DNA of 27,393 nt from an uncultured Eubacteriales bacterium. GTDB lineage: Bacteria; Bacillota; Clostridia; Christensenellales; Christensenellaceae. This document shows positions 14,232 through 22,600 of this stretch, piece after piece (positions within the stretch are counted from its first letter, which is position 1; every line of letters begins with the position of its first letter). Location of the stretch: assembly GCA_905193725.1 (NCBI GenBank), contig CAJJPW010000006.1, positions 1 to 27,393 on the forward strand, in the 5' to 3' direction. The notes beneath the pieces were generated by a model. It had not been told where the DNA came from and made no database searches. It saw nothing but the letters and a program-made list of their open reading frames with translations. The position numbers and the translations under genes are program-made.

Positions 14232-15137
14232 TTAAAGACTTTTATGGAGAGAAAATGAGCGCCCAGCAGAGGCTTGGCTCATATTGAGCAACAGAATGGA
14301 GAGAAAGATCAGCCCAATGCCGGTGAGTTTGATCCAGGAGAGCGTTTCGCCGTAAAAGGCTACGCCAATTACCGTGGCAACAGCAGGCTCTAGTGTGGCT
14401 AGGATGGCGGCTTTTCCCGTCTCTATGTGTTGAAGGCCAATGGTGTAAAACAAAAAAGGCAGCGCGCAGCACAGCACGCCCAGCCCTAAACTGCTCCAAA
14501 AAGCTCCAGGAGAGGCGAAGAGAGCTAGGGAATGATGTAGGCCAGAAAGGGGCAGTGCACAGAACGCGGCAAAGATAAAGGTGTAAGTCGTCACCGTCAT
14601 GGAGGAATACTTTTTTAGGGCAACCCGGCCAAAGATGCTGTAAAGGGCGTAACCTAGCCCCGAGCCAACGCCCAGCAAAACGCCTATGAGGGAGATGCGG
14701 CTAGAGGTGTCTCCTAAAATACCTGCCACCAGAACACAGCCCGCTAGCGTGAGGACGAGGGCGATGCTTTTGAAAAGCGTTATCTTCTCCCCAAAAAATA
14801 TGGCGGATAGGACCATGACAAAGATGGGGCTAGTATACAGCAGTACCGCTGCCACTCCCAGGGAACTAAATTCCATGGCGCTGAAATAACACCAGTTAAA
14901 AAATACCAGGCTGAAGATGCCTGTGCCCACAAAATACCAACAGTCACGGAGGCGTATGCGCAGGCCAGCGGGATTAGCGAACAGCAAAAATAGCACCATG
15001 CAAATGGCTGCCACTGTGCAGCGTATGGCCACAATTTGCATGGAGGAAAAACCCATGGAGGAGAGCTGTTTATAGAAGATGCCAATGCAGCCCCATAAAA
15101 ATGCGGCCAGCACGATCAGCAGATAACTTTTCTTCAC
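14232..15137 (-). CDS. EamA/DMT family transporter
   Basis: This 301-residue integral membrane protein has ten predicted helices in two EamA repeats (about 5-140 and 150-290). Typical features are the opening LIVLAAFLWGCIGIFYK and the second-repeat start LLGVGSGLGYALYSIFGR, followed by a conserved ATLEPAVATVIGVAFYGETL near 240-265. DMT proteins of this type export amino acids or other metabolites, and the substrate is unknown. The start is GTG at 15137 after GGGAGGGG. The protein has its own promoter upstream. It converges with the SDR gene on the plus strand. Confidence 0.92.
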   Translation of the reverse strand: MKKSYLLIVLAAFLWGCIGIFYKQLSSMGFSSMQIVAIRCTVAAICMVLFLLFANPAGLRIRLRDCWYFVGTGIFSLVFFNWCYFSAMEFSSLGVAAVLLYTSPIFVMVLSAIFFGEKITLFKSIALVLTLAGCVLVAGILGDTSSRISLIGVLLGVGSGLGYALYSIFGRVALKKYSSMTVTTYTFIFAAFCALPLSGLHHSLALFASPGAFWSSLGLGVLCCALPFLFYTIGLQHIETGKAAILATLEPAVATVIGVAFYGETLSWIKLTGIGLIFLSILLLNMSQASAGRSFSLHKSL

Positions 15138-15172
15138 TTGTTTCCCCTCCCTTCCAAGCGCAACATGTTTTC

Positions 15173-15201
15173 ATTATACCTTGGCAGGGGAGGGCTGTAA
15201 A
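15173..15201 (-). promoter_or_regulatory. Promoter of the EamA transporter gene
   Basis: On the minus strand TTTACA (15201-15196), a 17-bp spacer and TATAAT (15178-15173). The start would be near 15166, about 30 nt before the GTG. Confidence 0.6.
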
Positions 15202-15216
15202 TAACCAAGGAGAGCG

Positions 15217-16749
15217 TTAGCGAAAAATGGTGCGGATGAGCCGGCAGTCGTCTTTGGAGACACAGCCCATGATGCGCAAAAGCGCCAAATATATGAGGGC
15301 GCTTAAGGCGATGTACACTACTAAGGCGGCCACGGAGGTGCCCGATGGGCTGACGCAAAAATAGGCCACTACTTTCACAAAGCAGAGTGAGAAGATCACA
15401 GCTAAAATGGGTTTGACAATCCAGCTGAGAATTTTAACGCGGAAGTTAGTGATTTTAAATAGGTGCCAGATGCTTAAAGAAGTGTTGAGCAGTTCGCTAA
15501 AAAAGATCACCACAATGTAGCCATATATGCCAAAAATGGGCAGGAGAAAATAGATCAAAATAATGCTAACAAACGAGTCCAGTATGTTGATGCGCATGGA
15601 GACTACCTGTGCATTGAGCCCCTTGAGCATCCCATCCACACATTGGTCCAGATACATCAGGGTGATCAGCGGTGCCAGCAGGCCAATGTACTCCCCAGCA
15701 TCGGCGCTATGGTAGATGGCAGTGCCCAGCGCGCCGGAAAAACAAGTTAAGATGCCAGCCACGCCGATGGAAAACAACAGCGCTACCTGAAACACCCTGG
15801 CCGCCACGTAGTCAATACGGGCGTAATTTTTTTGCTCTCGATATTCAGCCAGCTCGGGCACAATGAGATTGGAAAAGGCGGTCAAAAAGGCAGAGGGGAA
15901 GTAGATGATGGGCATGACCATGCCGTTGATGGTGCCGTATTGGGCAAGAGCCACCTCTTTGCTGGATCCGGATTTTTGCAGGCTGGAGGGAATGAGCAAC
16001 TGTTTGATAGAGGTAAGACCGGTGCGCAAATACGTGCTAAAGGCGATGGGCAGCGCAATGCCCAGCATGCGGCGGGTGATGTTGCGAGGCTGGGATTCAT
16101 CGTTTTTAGGCCGCCTTTTGTCTATGAGATACAGAAAAAGAGAGTAGAGGAAGGAGAGCATCTCGGCAATACATCCCCCTAAAAAGAGGGCAAGACAGGC
16201 GTATTCTAGCCCCTTTGGCATGAGCAATTGCAGTAGATAGACCACAGCGGCCATGCGAACAAGTTGCTCTAGAATCTGGGCAGAAGAGCTTTTGATGGGG
16301 CGGCGCATGGCGGTAAAATACCCGTTGAGAGTGCAGGAGATGGAGATAAAGGGAAGGGTAAGCGCCAATACGTAGAGGGAAGGAATGGTGCGGGCGTCCC
16401 TCAGCAGATGGAGGCCGATGGGCTTTGCCAGCAAAAGTAAGAGCAAAGTGGCGGCAAGGCCAAAACACACACTATAGGTGGTACACCGACGCATGACCTT
16501 TTTGACACAGCCATTGGGACCGTGAGAGAGCTCTTCTGCCACTAGACGAGTAGCGGCAAGGCCAATGCCGGACGAGGCAAAGACCACGGCAAAGGAGTAA
16601 ATGGACATGATCAGCTGATATAAGCCCATGCCCGCTGCGCCGATTTTATCCGCTAAATATACGTTAAATGTGACCGAAATGCTCCCCAAAAACAGGGAAG
16701 TTGCCGTCACAATCAATGCATTGATGAGAAAAACCTTAACTCGCTTCAT
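15217..16749 (-). CDS. SpoVB-like polysaccharide/lipid flippase (MOP superfamily)
   Basis: This 510-residue integral membrane protein with about 14 predicted helices belongs to the SpoVB/MurJ branch of the MOP flippase superfamily. Supporting stretches are the N-terminal helix ending in SVTFNVYLADKIGAAGMG, followed by LYQLIMSIYSFAVVFASSGIG, the loop LVAEELSHG, and the mid-protein IALPIAFSTYLRTGL. SpoVB is needed for spore cortex synthesis in endospore formers, and close paralogues flip cell-wall or polysaccharide precursors. The gene alone does not show which role this one has, but it fits a spore-forming Clostridium relative. The ATG at 16749 follows TGAGGT. No other sporulation gene is adjacent. 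The 3' end abuts the EamA promoter without a visible terminator. Confidence 0.85.
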   Translation of the reverse strand: MKRVKVFLINALIVTATSLFLGSISVTFNVYLADKIGAAGMGLYQLIMSIYSFAVVFASSGIGLAATRLVAEELSHGPNGCVKKVMRRCTTYSVCFGLAATLLLLLLAKPIGLHLLRDARTIPSLYVLALTLPFISISCTLNGYFTAMRRPIKSSSAQILEQLVRMAAVVYLLQLLMPKGLEYACLALFLGGCIAEMLSFLYSLFLYLIDKRRPKNDESQPRNITRRMLGIALPIAFSTYLRTGLTSIKQLLIPSSLQKSGSSKEVALAQYGTINGMVMPIIYFPSAFLTAFSNLIVPELAEYREQKNYARIDYVAARVFQVALLFSIGVAGILTCFSGALGTAIYHSADAGEYIGLLAPLITLMYLDQCVDGMLKGLNAQVVSMRINILDSFVSIILIYFLLPIFGIYGYIVVIFFSELLNTSLSIWHLFKITNFRVKILSWIVKPILAVIFSLCFVKVVAYFCVSPSGTSVAALVVYIALSALIYLALLRIMGCVSKDDCRLIRTIFR

Positions 16750-16850
16750 ATGTTACCTCAAATTTTGCTAAAAAACTCTTCAATCATCTATATGTTTTTG
16801 GGAATCTGCGATAGACCTAAATGCAAAAGCTTTCCAGGGAGAACGGTCCG

Positions 16851-16879
16851 TTGACAGAATTCTAGCGACGCAATATAAT
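16851..16879 (+). promoter_or_regulatory. Consensus promoter of the SCP2-like/ADH/AOR/MoaD operon
   Basis: TTGACA (16851-16856), a 17-bp spacer and TATAAT (16874-16879) is a perfect sigma-A consensus. The start near 16886 gives a leader of about 107 nt containing TTACAA (16896), TTGTAA (16917) and TTACAA (16937), which can pair in two alternative ways, and a short AGAAG-TTGA-CTTCT hairpin just before the GGAGGTGATC ribosome binding site. Confidence 0.8.
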
Positions 16880-16992
16880 ATAAAGAAAGAAAACCTTACA
16901 ATTCGTTTATCACTACTTGTAAAAAAACTGCGTGTATTACAAAAGACAATTCAATAGGGAGAGAAGTTGACTTCTTGGAGGTGATCTAAGAG

Positions 16993-17478
16993 ATGAACTG
17001 GATGTACCAAATAACGGTAAAGACTATGTTTTTCTTTTTAAGAAGGGGCCTTGTGGTACTATCTCACATGGATAGCGAGGTAAAGAGAGAGGTAGAGGCC
17101 TTCCCAGAGGGATATACTGTTGCCCTTGGGGTGCGCCGTGGGCCGGCCCTGGTGCTCCAAAAGACGGAAGGGCAGCTTAGAAAATGGAAAGCAGCCCAAA
17201 AAGAGCCGCCTCACATTGACGTGGATATCCAGTTTAAGAGCATTCAAGGTGCTTTTTTGGTGGTGACTGGTCAGATTGGCGTGGACGTGGCCAATGCCCA
17301 ACATCGGTTTACCCTAAAAGGGGATATCAACCAGGCCATGGGCGTCGTTCGGTGTATGACCAGGGCAGAGCGGTATTTGTTCCCTAAATTTATGGCTAAA
17401 AAAATACTCAAACGGCTGGACCCAAAAGAGACCAGCTCTGCGCTGGTGTACTTGCGGATGCTGTTTACAGGGAGGTAG
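16993..17478 (+). CDS. Uncharacterised small protein, possibly SCP2-like lipid/acyl-binding fold
   Basis: This 161-residue protein is the first gene of the aldehyde oxidoreductase operon. I recognise no certain family. It has no signal peptide or clear membrane segment. The N-terminus is mildly hydrophobic (about residues 11-23, MFFFLRRGLVVLS). The centre (about 75-115) shows alternating strands, DVDIQFKSIQGAFLVVTGQIGV, then FTLKGDINQAMGVVRCM. This pattern resembles SCP2 sterol-carrier domains, small hydrophobic-ligand binders that often end in such a 'GD' strand and helix. A basic helix (FPKFMAKKILKRLD) follows. The start has a near-perfect ribosome binding site and the next gene begins 4 bp after its stop. 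A role in carrying or presenting long-chain acids or aldehydes to the enzymes downstream is inference. Confidence 0.55.
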   Translation: MNWMYQITVKTMFFFLRRGLVVLSHMDSEVKREVEAFPEGYTVALGVRRGPALVLQKTEGQLRKWKAAQKEPPHIDVDIQFKSIQGAFLVVTGQIGVDVANAQHRFTLKGDINQAMGVVRCMTRAERYLFPKFMAKKILKRLDPKETSSALVYLRMLFTGR

Positions 17479-17482
17479 CGGT

Positions 17483-18667
17483 ATGAAAAACGATTATTTT
17501 GAGTTTTGCAACAGCGTGAAAATCATGTGTGGCAGATTTGCCCTGGAAAATATGCCACACGAACTAGAAAATTTGGGAGTCAAAAAACCCCTGGTGCTCA
17601 CTAACGACTTTTTGGTGAAGATAGGGCTGGTAAAGACGGCTCTGACTCCCCTAGAGCAGGCGGGTATGACGGGATATCCCATTTACGATCAAATACCTGC
17701 GGACTCCTCGGTAAACGTGGTAAACGATGCTGCCAAGGTGTTTCGGGAACAGGAATGCGATGGAATGATCGCCATCGGCGGCGGAAGTGTGCTGGACACG
17801 GCCAAGGGCGTGGGGATGGTGATTAGCCAAAACAGTCAAGATCTGCTGGCGTTTATGGGCAGTGAGATGCTCACAAGGGGCCAGAGAGTGCCTTACTTTG
17901 CCATCCCAACTACGGCGGGAACGGGATCGGAATCCACATTAGTGGCAGTGATTGCTAACCAGGAGCAGCACGTGAAGATGGAGTTTATCAGCTATAACCT
18001 GTTGCCGGATGTGGCGGTGATCGACCCGCGGATGACTGCCTCTCTGCCACCCAAGATGACAGCCGCTACTGGGATGGATGCCCTCAGCCATGCCATAGAG
18101 GCGTATACCTGCATTCAGAGGAACCCGCTGAGCAGCGCCTATGCCACGGCGGCCATTGAAATGATCGGGCAAAACCTGAAAAGAGTGGTGGAAGACGGCA
18201 AGGATGAAGAGGCCCGTCTCAACATGGCGCTGGCTTCCACCATGGCAGGAGCGGCGTTTTCCAACAGTATGGTGGGGCTTGTACACGCCATCGGCCATGC
18301 CTGTGGGGGAATCGCCCATGTGGCCCACGGAGAGGCCATGTCCATCTTGCTGCCCTACTGTATGGCTTATAATATGGACACTATAGGCTACTTATACGGA
18401 AAGCTGCTACTCCCCTTGGCTGGAGAACAGGTGTATTTGGAGACCCCCAAGGAGGAGCGAGGGATGAAGTTTCTCATGACCGTGCGGGATATGGCCAAGG
18501 AATTTCATGAAATGTGCGGTCTGCCCATCACACTCTCTCAGGCAGGAGTGAGAGAAGATCAGCTAACACCCATAAGCCATGGGGCGCTAAACGACGGGGC
18601 TATTTTGTATAACCCAAAGGAGATTCACGAAGATGAGGTTCTAGCACTGCTCCAGCAGGCATTTTAG
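17483..18667 (+). CDS. Iron-containing alcohol dehydrogenase
   Basis: This 394-residue group III alcohol dehydrogenase has GGGSVLDTAK (NAD(P)-binding, about residues 97-106) and PTTAGTGSES (about 141-150). The metal ligands lie in DALSHAIEAYT (Asp and His), GLVHAIGHACGG (His) and VAHGEA (His), so the metal site is complete. These enzymes interconvert primary alcohols and aldehydes or act on semialdehydes such as 4-hydroxybutyrate/succinate semialdehyde. The placement 4 bp after the SCP2-like gene and 37 bp before an aldehyde:ferredoxin oxidoreductase indicates aldehyde as the shared intermediate. It is not a duplicate of the AdhE C-terminal domain in this window: motif residues differ throughout. 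GGGAGG serves as ribosome binding site for the ATG at 17483. Confidence 0.95.
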   Translation: MKNDYFEFCNSVKIMCGRFALENMPHELENLGVKKPLVLTNDFLVKIGLVKTALTPLEQAGMTGYPIYDQIPADSSVNVVNDAAKVFREQECDGMIAIGGGSVLDTAKGVGMVISQNSQDLLAFMGSEMLTRGQRVPYFAIPTTAGTGSESTLVAVIANQEQHVKMEFISYNLLPDVAVIDPRMTASLPPKMTAATGMDALSHAIEAYTCIQRNPLSSAYATAAIEMIGQNLKRVVEDGKDEEARLNMALASTMAGAAFSNSMVGLVHAIGHACGGIAHVAHGEAMSILLPYCMAYNMDTIGYLYGKLLLPLAGEQVYLETPKEERGMKFLMTVRDMAKEFHEMCGLPITLSQAGVREDQLTPISHGALNDGAILYNPKEIHEDEVLALLQQAF

Positions 18668-18704
18668 ATGATCAGAAGTTAAAAAGGGGAAAGGTGGTGA
18701 AACC

Positions 18705-20615
18705 ATGGAGCTGAAAGGATACGCAGGGAAGATACTCAAAGTGAATTTGTCCACTCAAACCCACGAGGAATTTCCCTTTGAGGAGCAGGACTATCTCCGG
18801 ACGTTGGGCGGAAAGATCATGGCGGCGGATATCTTATACCATCATATTCGCCCGGGTATGCAGGCATACGATGAGGACAACTGGGTGGTGATCACCACTG
18901 GGCCTCTCACAGGATGTGGCTGCCCCAGCACCTCACGGTTTAACCTATCCACTATCTCTCCCTTGACAGGCATCCTCACCTCCTCCAACTGTGGGGGCAA
19001 CTTTGGGCTCATGCTCAAAAAGGCGGGGTACGATGGGCTGATTATCGAGGGAAAGGCAAAACAGCCGGTGCATTTGGAGATCACCCAGCAGAAAATTGCC
19101 TTTCATTCCGCTCAGGAGCTGTGGGGACTCAAAGTGGGGCCGGCGCAGGAAAAACTGCCGCCTCGCCACGGGAAGATGGTCATTGGCCCGGCGGGGGAGA
19201 ACAAAGTGCTGTATGCCGGGGTGTTCAGTGGAGAGCGGGCAGCAGGTCGAGGAGGCGTAGGCGCCGTGTTTGGGGATAAAAACCTCAAAGCGGTTACGGC
19301 CTTTGGCACCAAGCAGATGGAGATCGCCCAGCCCGAGAAACTCAAGGCCATCAATAAAAAGTGGGTGAGCCAGCTGAGAGCCCATCCCCTTACAGGTAGA
19401 CAGCTTCCCAAATTGGGCACAGCAGGACTCATCGCCCCTATGCAGGCAGGGCACATCCTAGCCACCAAGAACTTCAACACAGGGAGATTCGACGGCTTTG
19501 AAAAGGTGTGCGGAGAGCGGTTGGCGGAGAAATATCTGGTAAAAAACACCGGTTGTACCTCTTGTGCCATTCAATGCGCCAGACAGGTGGAAATAGACGG
19601 AAAAAAAGTCAAGGGGCCAGAGCTGGAGACATTGGGCCTTTTGGGGCCCAATCTGCTCAACGACGATTTAGAGCTCATTTTGCGTTGGAATTACGAGCTG
19701 GATGAGCTGGGCATGGACACCATCTCCACAGCGGGCACGATTGCCTTTGCCATGGAGCTACAGGAAAAGGGCAAGTGGGATTCTGGTCTGGAATTCGGCA
19801 AGACCCAAAACCTCTCTAAGGTCTTTGAAGATATCGCCTATCGTCGGGGCATTGGAGACGAACTAGCTGACGGCTCCAGAGCGCTGGCCGCCAAATACGG
19901 GGAGCGCCAGTGCGCCATGCAGGTAAAGGGGATGGAGTTGGCAGCCTACGAGCCCCGAGGCGCGGTGGGCCAAGGTTTGGGCTATGCCACGGCAAACAGA
20001 GGGGGCTGCCATTTAAATGCTGGATACTTGGTGGTGCTAGAGGGGCTAGGTCTTCACATAAACCCCTACACCAAAAAGGGAAAAGCCGCCTTATGCGTAT
20101 TGTTTCAAAACCTGATGGAAGGGGTTTCGGCAGGGGGAAGTTGTCTTTTTACTACCTACGCCTTCTTCCCAGGGTTTTTAATCGATAAGCCCAGGAGCAT
20201 TGCCACTCGGATGGTGAACAAGGCATTTTGTTATTTGGGGCCAGCGGTCCATTTGCTCACCCGCTTTCCCAAAATTGCCAGCATCAACTTACCCATGCTG
20301 CGGCATACCTCTGCCATTGCAGCGGCCACAGGGAGGAAGATGAATTTGGGCAGGCTCATGAGAATAGGAGAGTATGGATATAATCTGGAAAGAGCTTGCA
20401 ACGTACTTCTAGGCCAGAGGGAAGGGGCAGATACCCTGCCCGGGAGGCTCACACAGCAAGAGCAGATTGCTGGGCAGCCTAGAACCAAAGTGCCACTGGA
20501 TGATATGCTTGGGCAGTACTATCGGATTAGAGGTTGGGAAAAAGGTGCGCCCACACAAAAGACGCGCAAACGGCTGGGCATAGATCCAAGGGATGAGAGA
20601 AAAGGGCGGGGATGA
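18705..20615 (+). CDS. aor: Aldehyde:ferredoxin oxidoreductase (tungsten-bispyranopterin family)
   Basis: This 636-residue enzyme begins in the typical way (MELKGYAGKILKVNLS ... LGGKIMAADILY). It carries ligands for the single [4Fe-4S] cluster: Cys284, Cys287 and Cys291 in CTSCAIQC, and a fourth cysteine, probably Cys480 in GGSCLF. The pterin-binding segments GPLTGCGCPSTSRFN and GPAGENKV ... GRGGVGAVFGDKNLKA are present. Family members oxidise aldehydes to carboxylates with ferredoxin, or reduce carboxylates when ferredoxin is strongly reduced, as in alcohol formation by acetogens. They are cytoplasmic and usually tungsten-dependent. The adjacent ADH and MoaD-like genes support this role. The ATG at 18705 follows AAAGGTGG. 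It is slightly longer than the archaeal enzymes because of a C-terminal basic tail. Confidence 0.95.
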   Translation: MELKGYAGKILKVNLSTQTHEEFPFEEQDYLRTLGGKIMAADILYHHIRPGMQAYDEDNWVVITTGPLTGCGCPSTSRFNLSTISPLTGILTSSNCGGNFGLMLKKAGYDGLIIEGKAKQPVHLEITQQKIAFHSAQELWGLKVGPAQEKLPPRHGKMVIGPAGENKVLYAGVFSGERAAGRGGVGAVFGDKNLKAVTAFGTKQMEIAQPEKLKAINKKWVSQLRAHPLTGRQLPKLGTAGLIAPMQAGHILATKNFNTGRFDGFEKVCGERLAEKYLVKNTGCTSCAIQCARQVEIDGKKVKGPELETLGLLGPNLLNDDLELILRWNYELDELGMDTISTAGTIAFAMELQEKGKWDSGLEFGKTQNLSKVFEDIAYRRGIGDELADGSRALAAKYGERQCAMQVKGMELAAYEPRGAVGQGLGYATANRGGCHLNAGYLVVLEGLGLHINPYTKKGKAALCVLFQNLMEGVSAGGSCLFTTYAFFPGFLIDKPRSIATRMVNKAFCYLGPAVHLLTRFPKIASINLPMLRHTSAIAAATGRKMNLGRLMRIGEYGYNLERACNVLLGQREGADTLPGRLTQQEQIAGQPRTKVPLDDMLGQYYRIRGWEKGAPTQKTRKRLGIDPRDERKGRG

Positions 20616-20635
20616 TCGCCCGTGAGGAGGAAAAC

Positions 20636-20881
20636 ATGGCTCAGGTAGAGGTGAAGGTCTTTGGCGTGCTGCGTTTGGAGACAGGTATCCAAAGCATGAC
20701 GCTCCGGTGTGAAAGGGTTGGGGAGGTGATCCCCCAGCTCAATCGACAGGCCCAAACCAAAGTGCCCATTAGGGCAAGGGATGTGGCACTGTATCTCAAC
20801 GGCGCTGCCTGCACTAGGCAAAGCGTCTCCCTAACAGATGGCGATGAGATTTGGATCATGTCTCCTGCTGCAGGGGGATGA
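20636..20881 (+). CDS. MoaD/ThiS-like sulfur-carrier protein
   Basis: This 81-residue beta-grasp protein opens with VEVKVFGVLRLETG, has DVALYLNGAACTRQSVSLTDGDEIWIMSP in its second half, and ends in Gly-Gly. The terminal GG is the thiocarboxylation site of MoaD and ThiS. MoaD-like proteins are frequent partners of aldehyde:ferredoxin oxidoreductases, where they are thought to supply dithiolene sulfur for the tungstopterin. No MoaE or MoeB homologue is nearby. The ATG at 20636 follows GAGGAGG by 6 nt. A longer reading from 20612 would overlap the end of aor and is less likely. It is followed by a terminator. Confidence 0.85.
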   Translation: MAQVEVKVFGVLRLETGIQSMTLRCERVGEVIPQLNRQAQTKVPIRARDVALYLNGAACTRQSVSLTDGDEIWIMSPAAGG

Positions 20882-20940
20882 TGAATTTGTTTGCAGGAGA
20901 TACAGACAGGGTATAGAAATACATATATGTGAAAAACTAG

Positions 20941-20968
20941 GAAAAGGAGCGGCAGAAGCTCTTTTTTC
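20941..20968 (+). terminator. Intrinsic terminator of the AOR operon
   Basis: AAAAGGAGC pairs with GCTCTTTT (one bulge) around GGCAGAA, followed by a T-run. It lies about 60 bp after the MoaD-like stop codon. Confidence 0.7.
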
Positions 20969-20977
20969 ATAAGGCCA

Positions 20978-21006
20978 TTGCTCTAACGTTTGGGCTGGTG
21001 CAAAAT
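20978..21006 (+). promoter_or_regulatory. Possible promoter of cysK
   Basis: TTGCTC (20978-20983), a 17-bp spacer and CAAAAT (21001-21006). The match is modest, but it sits directly after the terminator and about 28 bp before the cysK start, where a promoter is required. No T-box or S-box leader is visible. Confidence 0.4.
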
Positions 21007-21033
21007 AGAAACTGCTAGAAGGGGACGATAGTT

Positions 21034-21972
21034 ATGACCAAAATCTACCACAGCATATTAGAACTCATTGGGAATACACCACTATTGGCTTTTGATCATT
21101 ACAGCCAAAATCTCGAGCTGAAAGCAAATCTCATTGGGAAATTAGAGTATAAAAACCCAGCGGGAAGCGTGAAGGACAGAGTTGCTAGAGAGATGATTTT
21201 AGAGGCAGAGCGTATGGGCCAGCTGAAAGAGGGGTCTGTGATCATAGAGCCTACCAGCGGGAATACGGGGATCGGCCTGGCTATGGTGGCGGCAGCCAGA
21301 GGATATCGGATCATTCTCACCATGCCAGAGACCATGAGCATAGAGCGGAGAAAGTTGCTTAGTGCCTATGGGGCGGAGCTCATATTGACAGACGGCAAAA
21401 AGGGCATGAAGGGTGCCATTGAAAAGGCACAGGCGTTAAAAGAGCAGATTCCTGGGGCATTCATCCCCGGGCAATTTGAAAACCCTGTAAATCCCCAGGC
21501 CCATAAAGCCACTACCGGCCCGGAGATCTGGAGGGATACGGATGGTCAGATTGCCGCATTTGTGGCAGGCGTGGGTACAGGAGGTACCATTTCTGGGGTG
21601 GGCAACTATCTCAAGGAGCAAAATCCAAACATTCAGGTGGTTGCAGTAGAGCCAGAGGATTCTCCAGTGCTCTCCAAGGGGACTGCCGGCCCCCACAAGA
21701 TTCAGGGGATCGGCGCGGGATTTGTGCCGGACACGCTGGACACCCATGTGTACGATGAGATCATCGCCGTGGGCCATGAGCAGGCATTTGAGGCAGCGCG
21801 GAACATCGCGAAGTGGGAGGGCTTCCTCATCGGCATCTCTGCTGGAGCCGCAGTTTGGGCAGCGACCCAGCTGGCCAAGCGTTCCGAGTTTGCAGGTAAA
21901 AACATTGTAGTGCTGCTGCCAGATGGAGGAGAGCGGTATTTATCCACGCCGCTATTTGGAGAGGAGCAATAG
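21034..21972 (+). CDS. cysK: Cysteine synthase A (O-acetylserine sulfhydrylase)
   Basis: This 312-residue PLP enzyme makes L-cysteine from O-acetylserine and sulfide in the cytoplasm. The fold-type II motifs are clear: LIGNTPLL near residues 11-18, the Schiff-base lysine Lys47 in NPAGSVKDR, the phosphate-binding GTGGT loop (about residue 180), EPTSGNTG at 72-79, and a C-terminal [10 protein letters not shown]. Length and motifs match CysK, not cystathionine beta-synthase, which would carry CBS domains. The ATG at 21034 follows GAAGGGG. No serine acetyltransferase gene is adjacent. About 100 bp of spacer with two hairpins lacking a T-run (21974-22006 and 22011-22031) separates it from the trp T-box promoter. 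Confidence 0.95.
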   Translation: MTKIYHSILELIGNTPLLAFDHYSQNLELKANLIGKLEYKNPAGSVKDRVAREMILEAERMGQLKEGSVIIEPTSGNTGIGLAMVAAARGYRIILTMPETMSIERRKLLSAYGAELILTDGKKGMKGAIEKAQALKEQIPGAFIPGQFENPVNPQAHKATTGPEIWRDTDGQIAAFVAGVGTGGTISGVGNYLKEQNPNIQVVAVEPEDSPVLSKGTAGPHKIQGIGAGFVPDTLDTHVYDEIIAVGHEQAFEAARNIAKWEGFLIGISAGAAVWAATQLAKRSEFAGKNIVVLLPDGGERYLSTPLFGEEQ

Positions 21973-22053
21973 GGCGCCTAGAAGGAGCAAAAAGTCAGCT
22001 AGGTGCATAGGATACCATAGGTTACGGTATCAGAAACACTGGCCACCTATCAT

Positions 22054-22082
22054 TTGACTTTAACCAGCCGGTGTGATACAAT
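22054..22082 (+). promoter_or_regulatory. Promoter of the trpBA T-box transcript
   Basis: TTGACT (22054-22059), a 17-bp spacer and TACAAT (22077-22082). Transcription would start near 22089, just before the T-box Stem I, leaving a leader of about 680 nt before trpB. Confidence 0.75.
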
Positions 22083-22210
22083 TTATTTAGCAAACCGTAG
22101 AGCGAGAAGAGTACGTATACTTGAGGCAAATAGAGAGCAGGGTAGGGTGGAAACCCAGCGGCTAGGGTATATGGAATGGACTTGTGAGGGCGGATCGAAC
22201 AGGCACCCGG

Positions 22211-22600
22211 GGGCTAAGTAGAAGGCTGGCAGACATCAAAGCGGAGGTAGAAGCCGAGCGATACGTTGGCAGACATCGAAGCGGAGGCAGAAGCCGAGCG
22301 GATAGGCTGGCGAATCACCGAAGTGAAGATGAAAGCGAGCGGTACATTAGCAGATATCGAAGTGAGTAGAGTTAAGTACGTGGCCGAGTTTATATCAATG
22401 TGAGAGAGTCAGGTGGGCTAAGTACAATGCCGGGAAGCGAATAGTGAGCTAGGTGGATTACAGACGCAACTGGGATATGTACAGTTGGTTCAAGCGGACT
22501 AAGTACAGGGCGAAAGCGAGCGAAGTGATAAAACTGGCTTACATTTCGTGGGGAAAAAGATAAGAGGATGCCTAAGTAGTTGCCGACGGGAGGCCAACCC
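22211..22600 (+). repeat. Degenerate tandem array of about 40-bp units inside the T-box leader
   Basis: Units 1 and 2 (22227-22260 and 22267-22300) share 32 of 34 bases at a 40-bp offset. Unit 3 (22308-22341) and unit 4 (from 22347) follow at 41 and 40 bp with more changes. A recurring TAAGTAC-type box and a following GGC/TGC continue at intervals of about 33-46 bp to about 22583, for roughly ten units. Because the period is 40, not a multiple of three, reading frame is not kept, so this is an RNA or DNA repeat and not a coding one. It occupies the region between Stem I and the antiterminator, where stems II and III normally lie. Confidence 0.7.

Noticed and set aside
22184..22369. Open frame of 61 codons with repeated Arg/Glu/Ala-rich peptide in the trp leader
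   Set aside because: The repeat period is about 40 bp, so successive units fall in different frames. There is no ribosome binding site, and the stretch lies within a T-box leader. The apparent peptide repeat is a by-product of the RNA repeat.
22211..22600. Possible CRISPR array
   Set aside because: The units are adjacent, imperfect and without unique spacers between identical repeats, and no cas genes are present.
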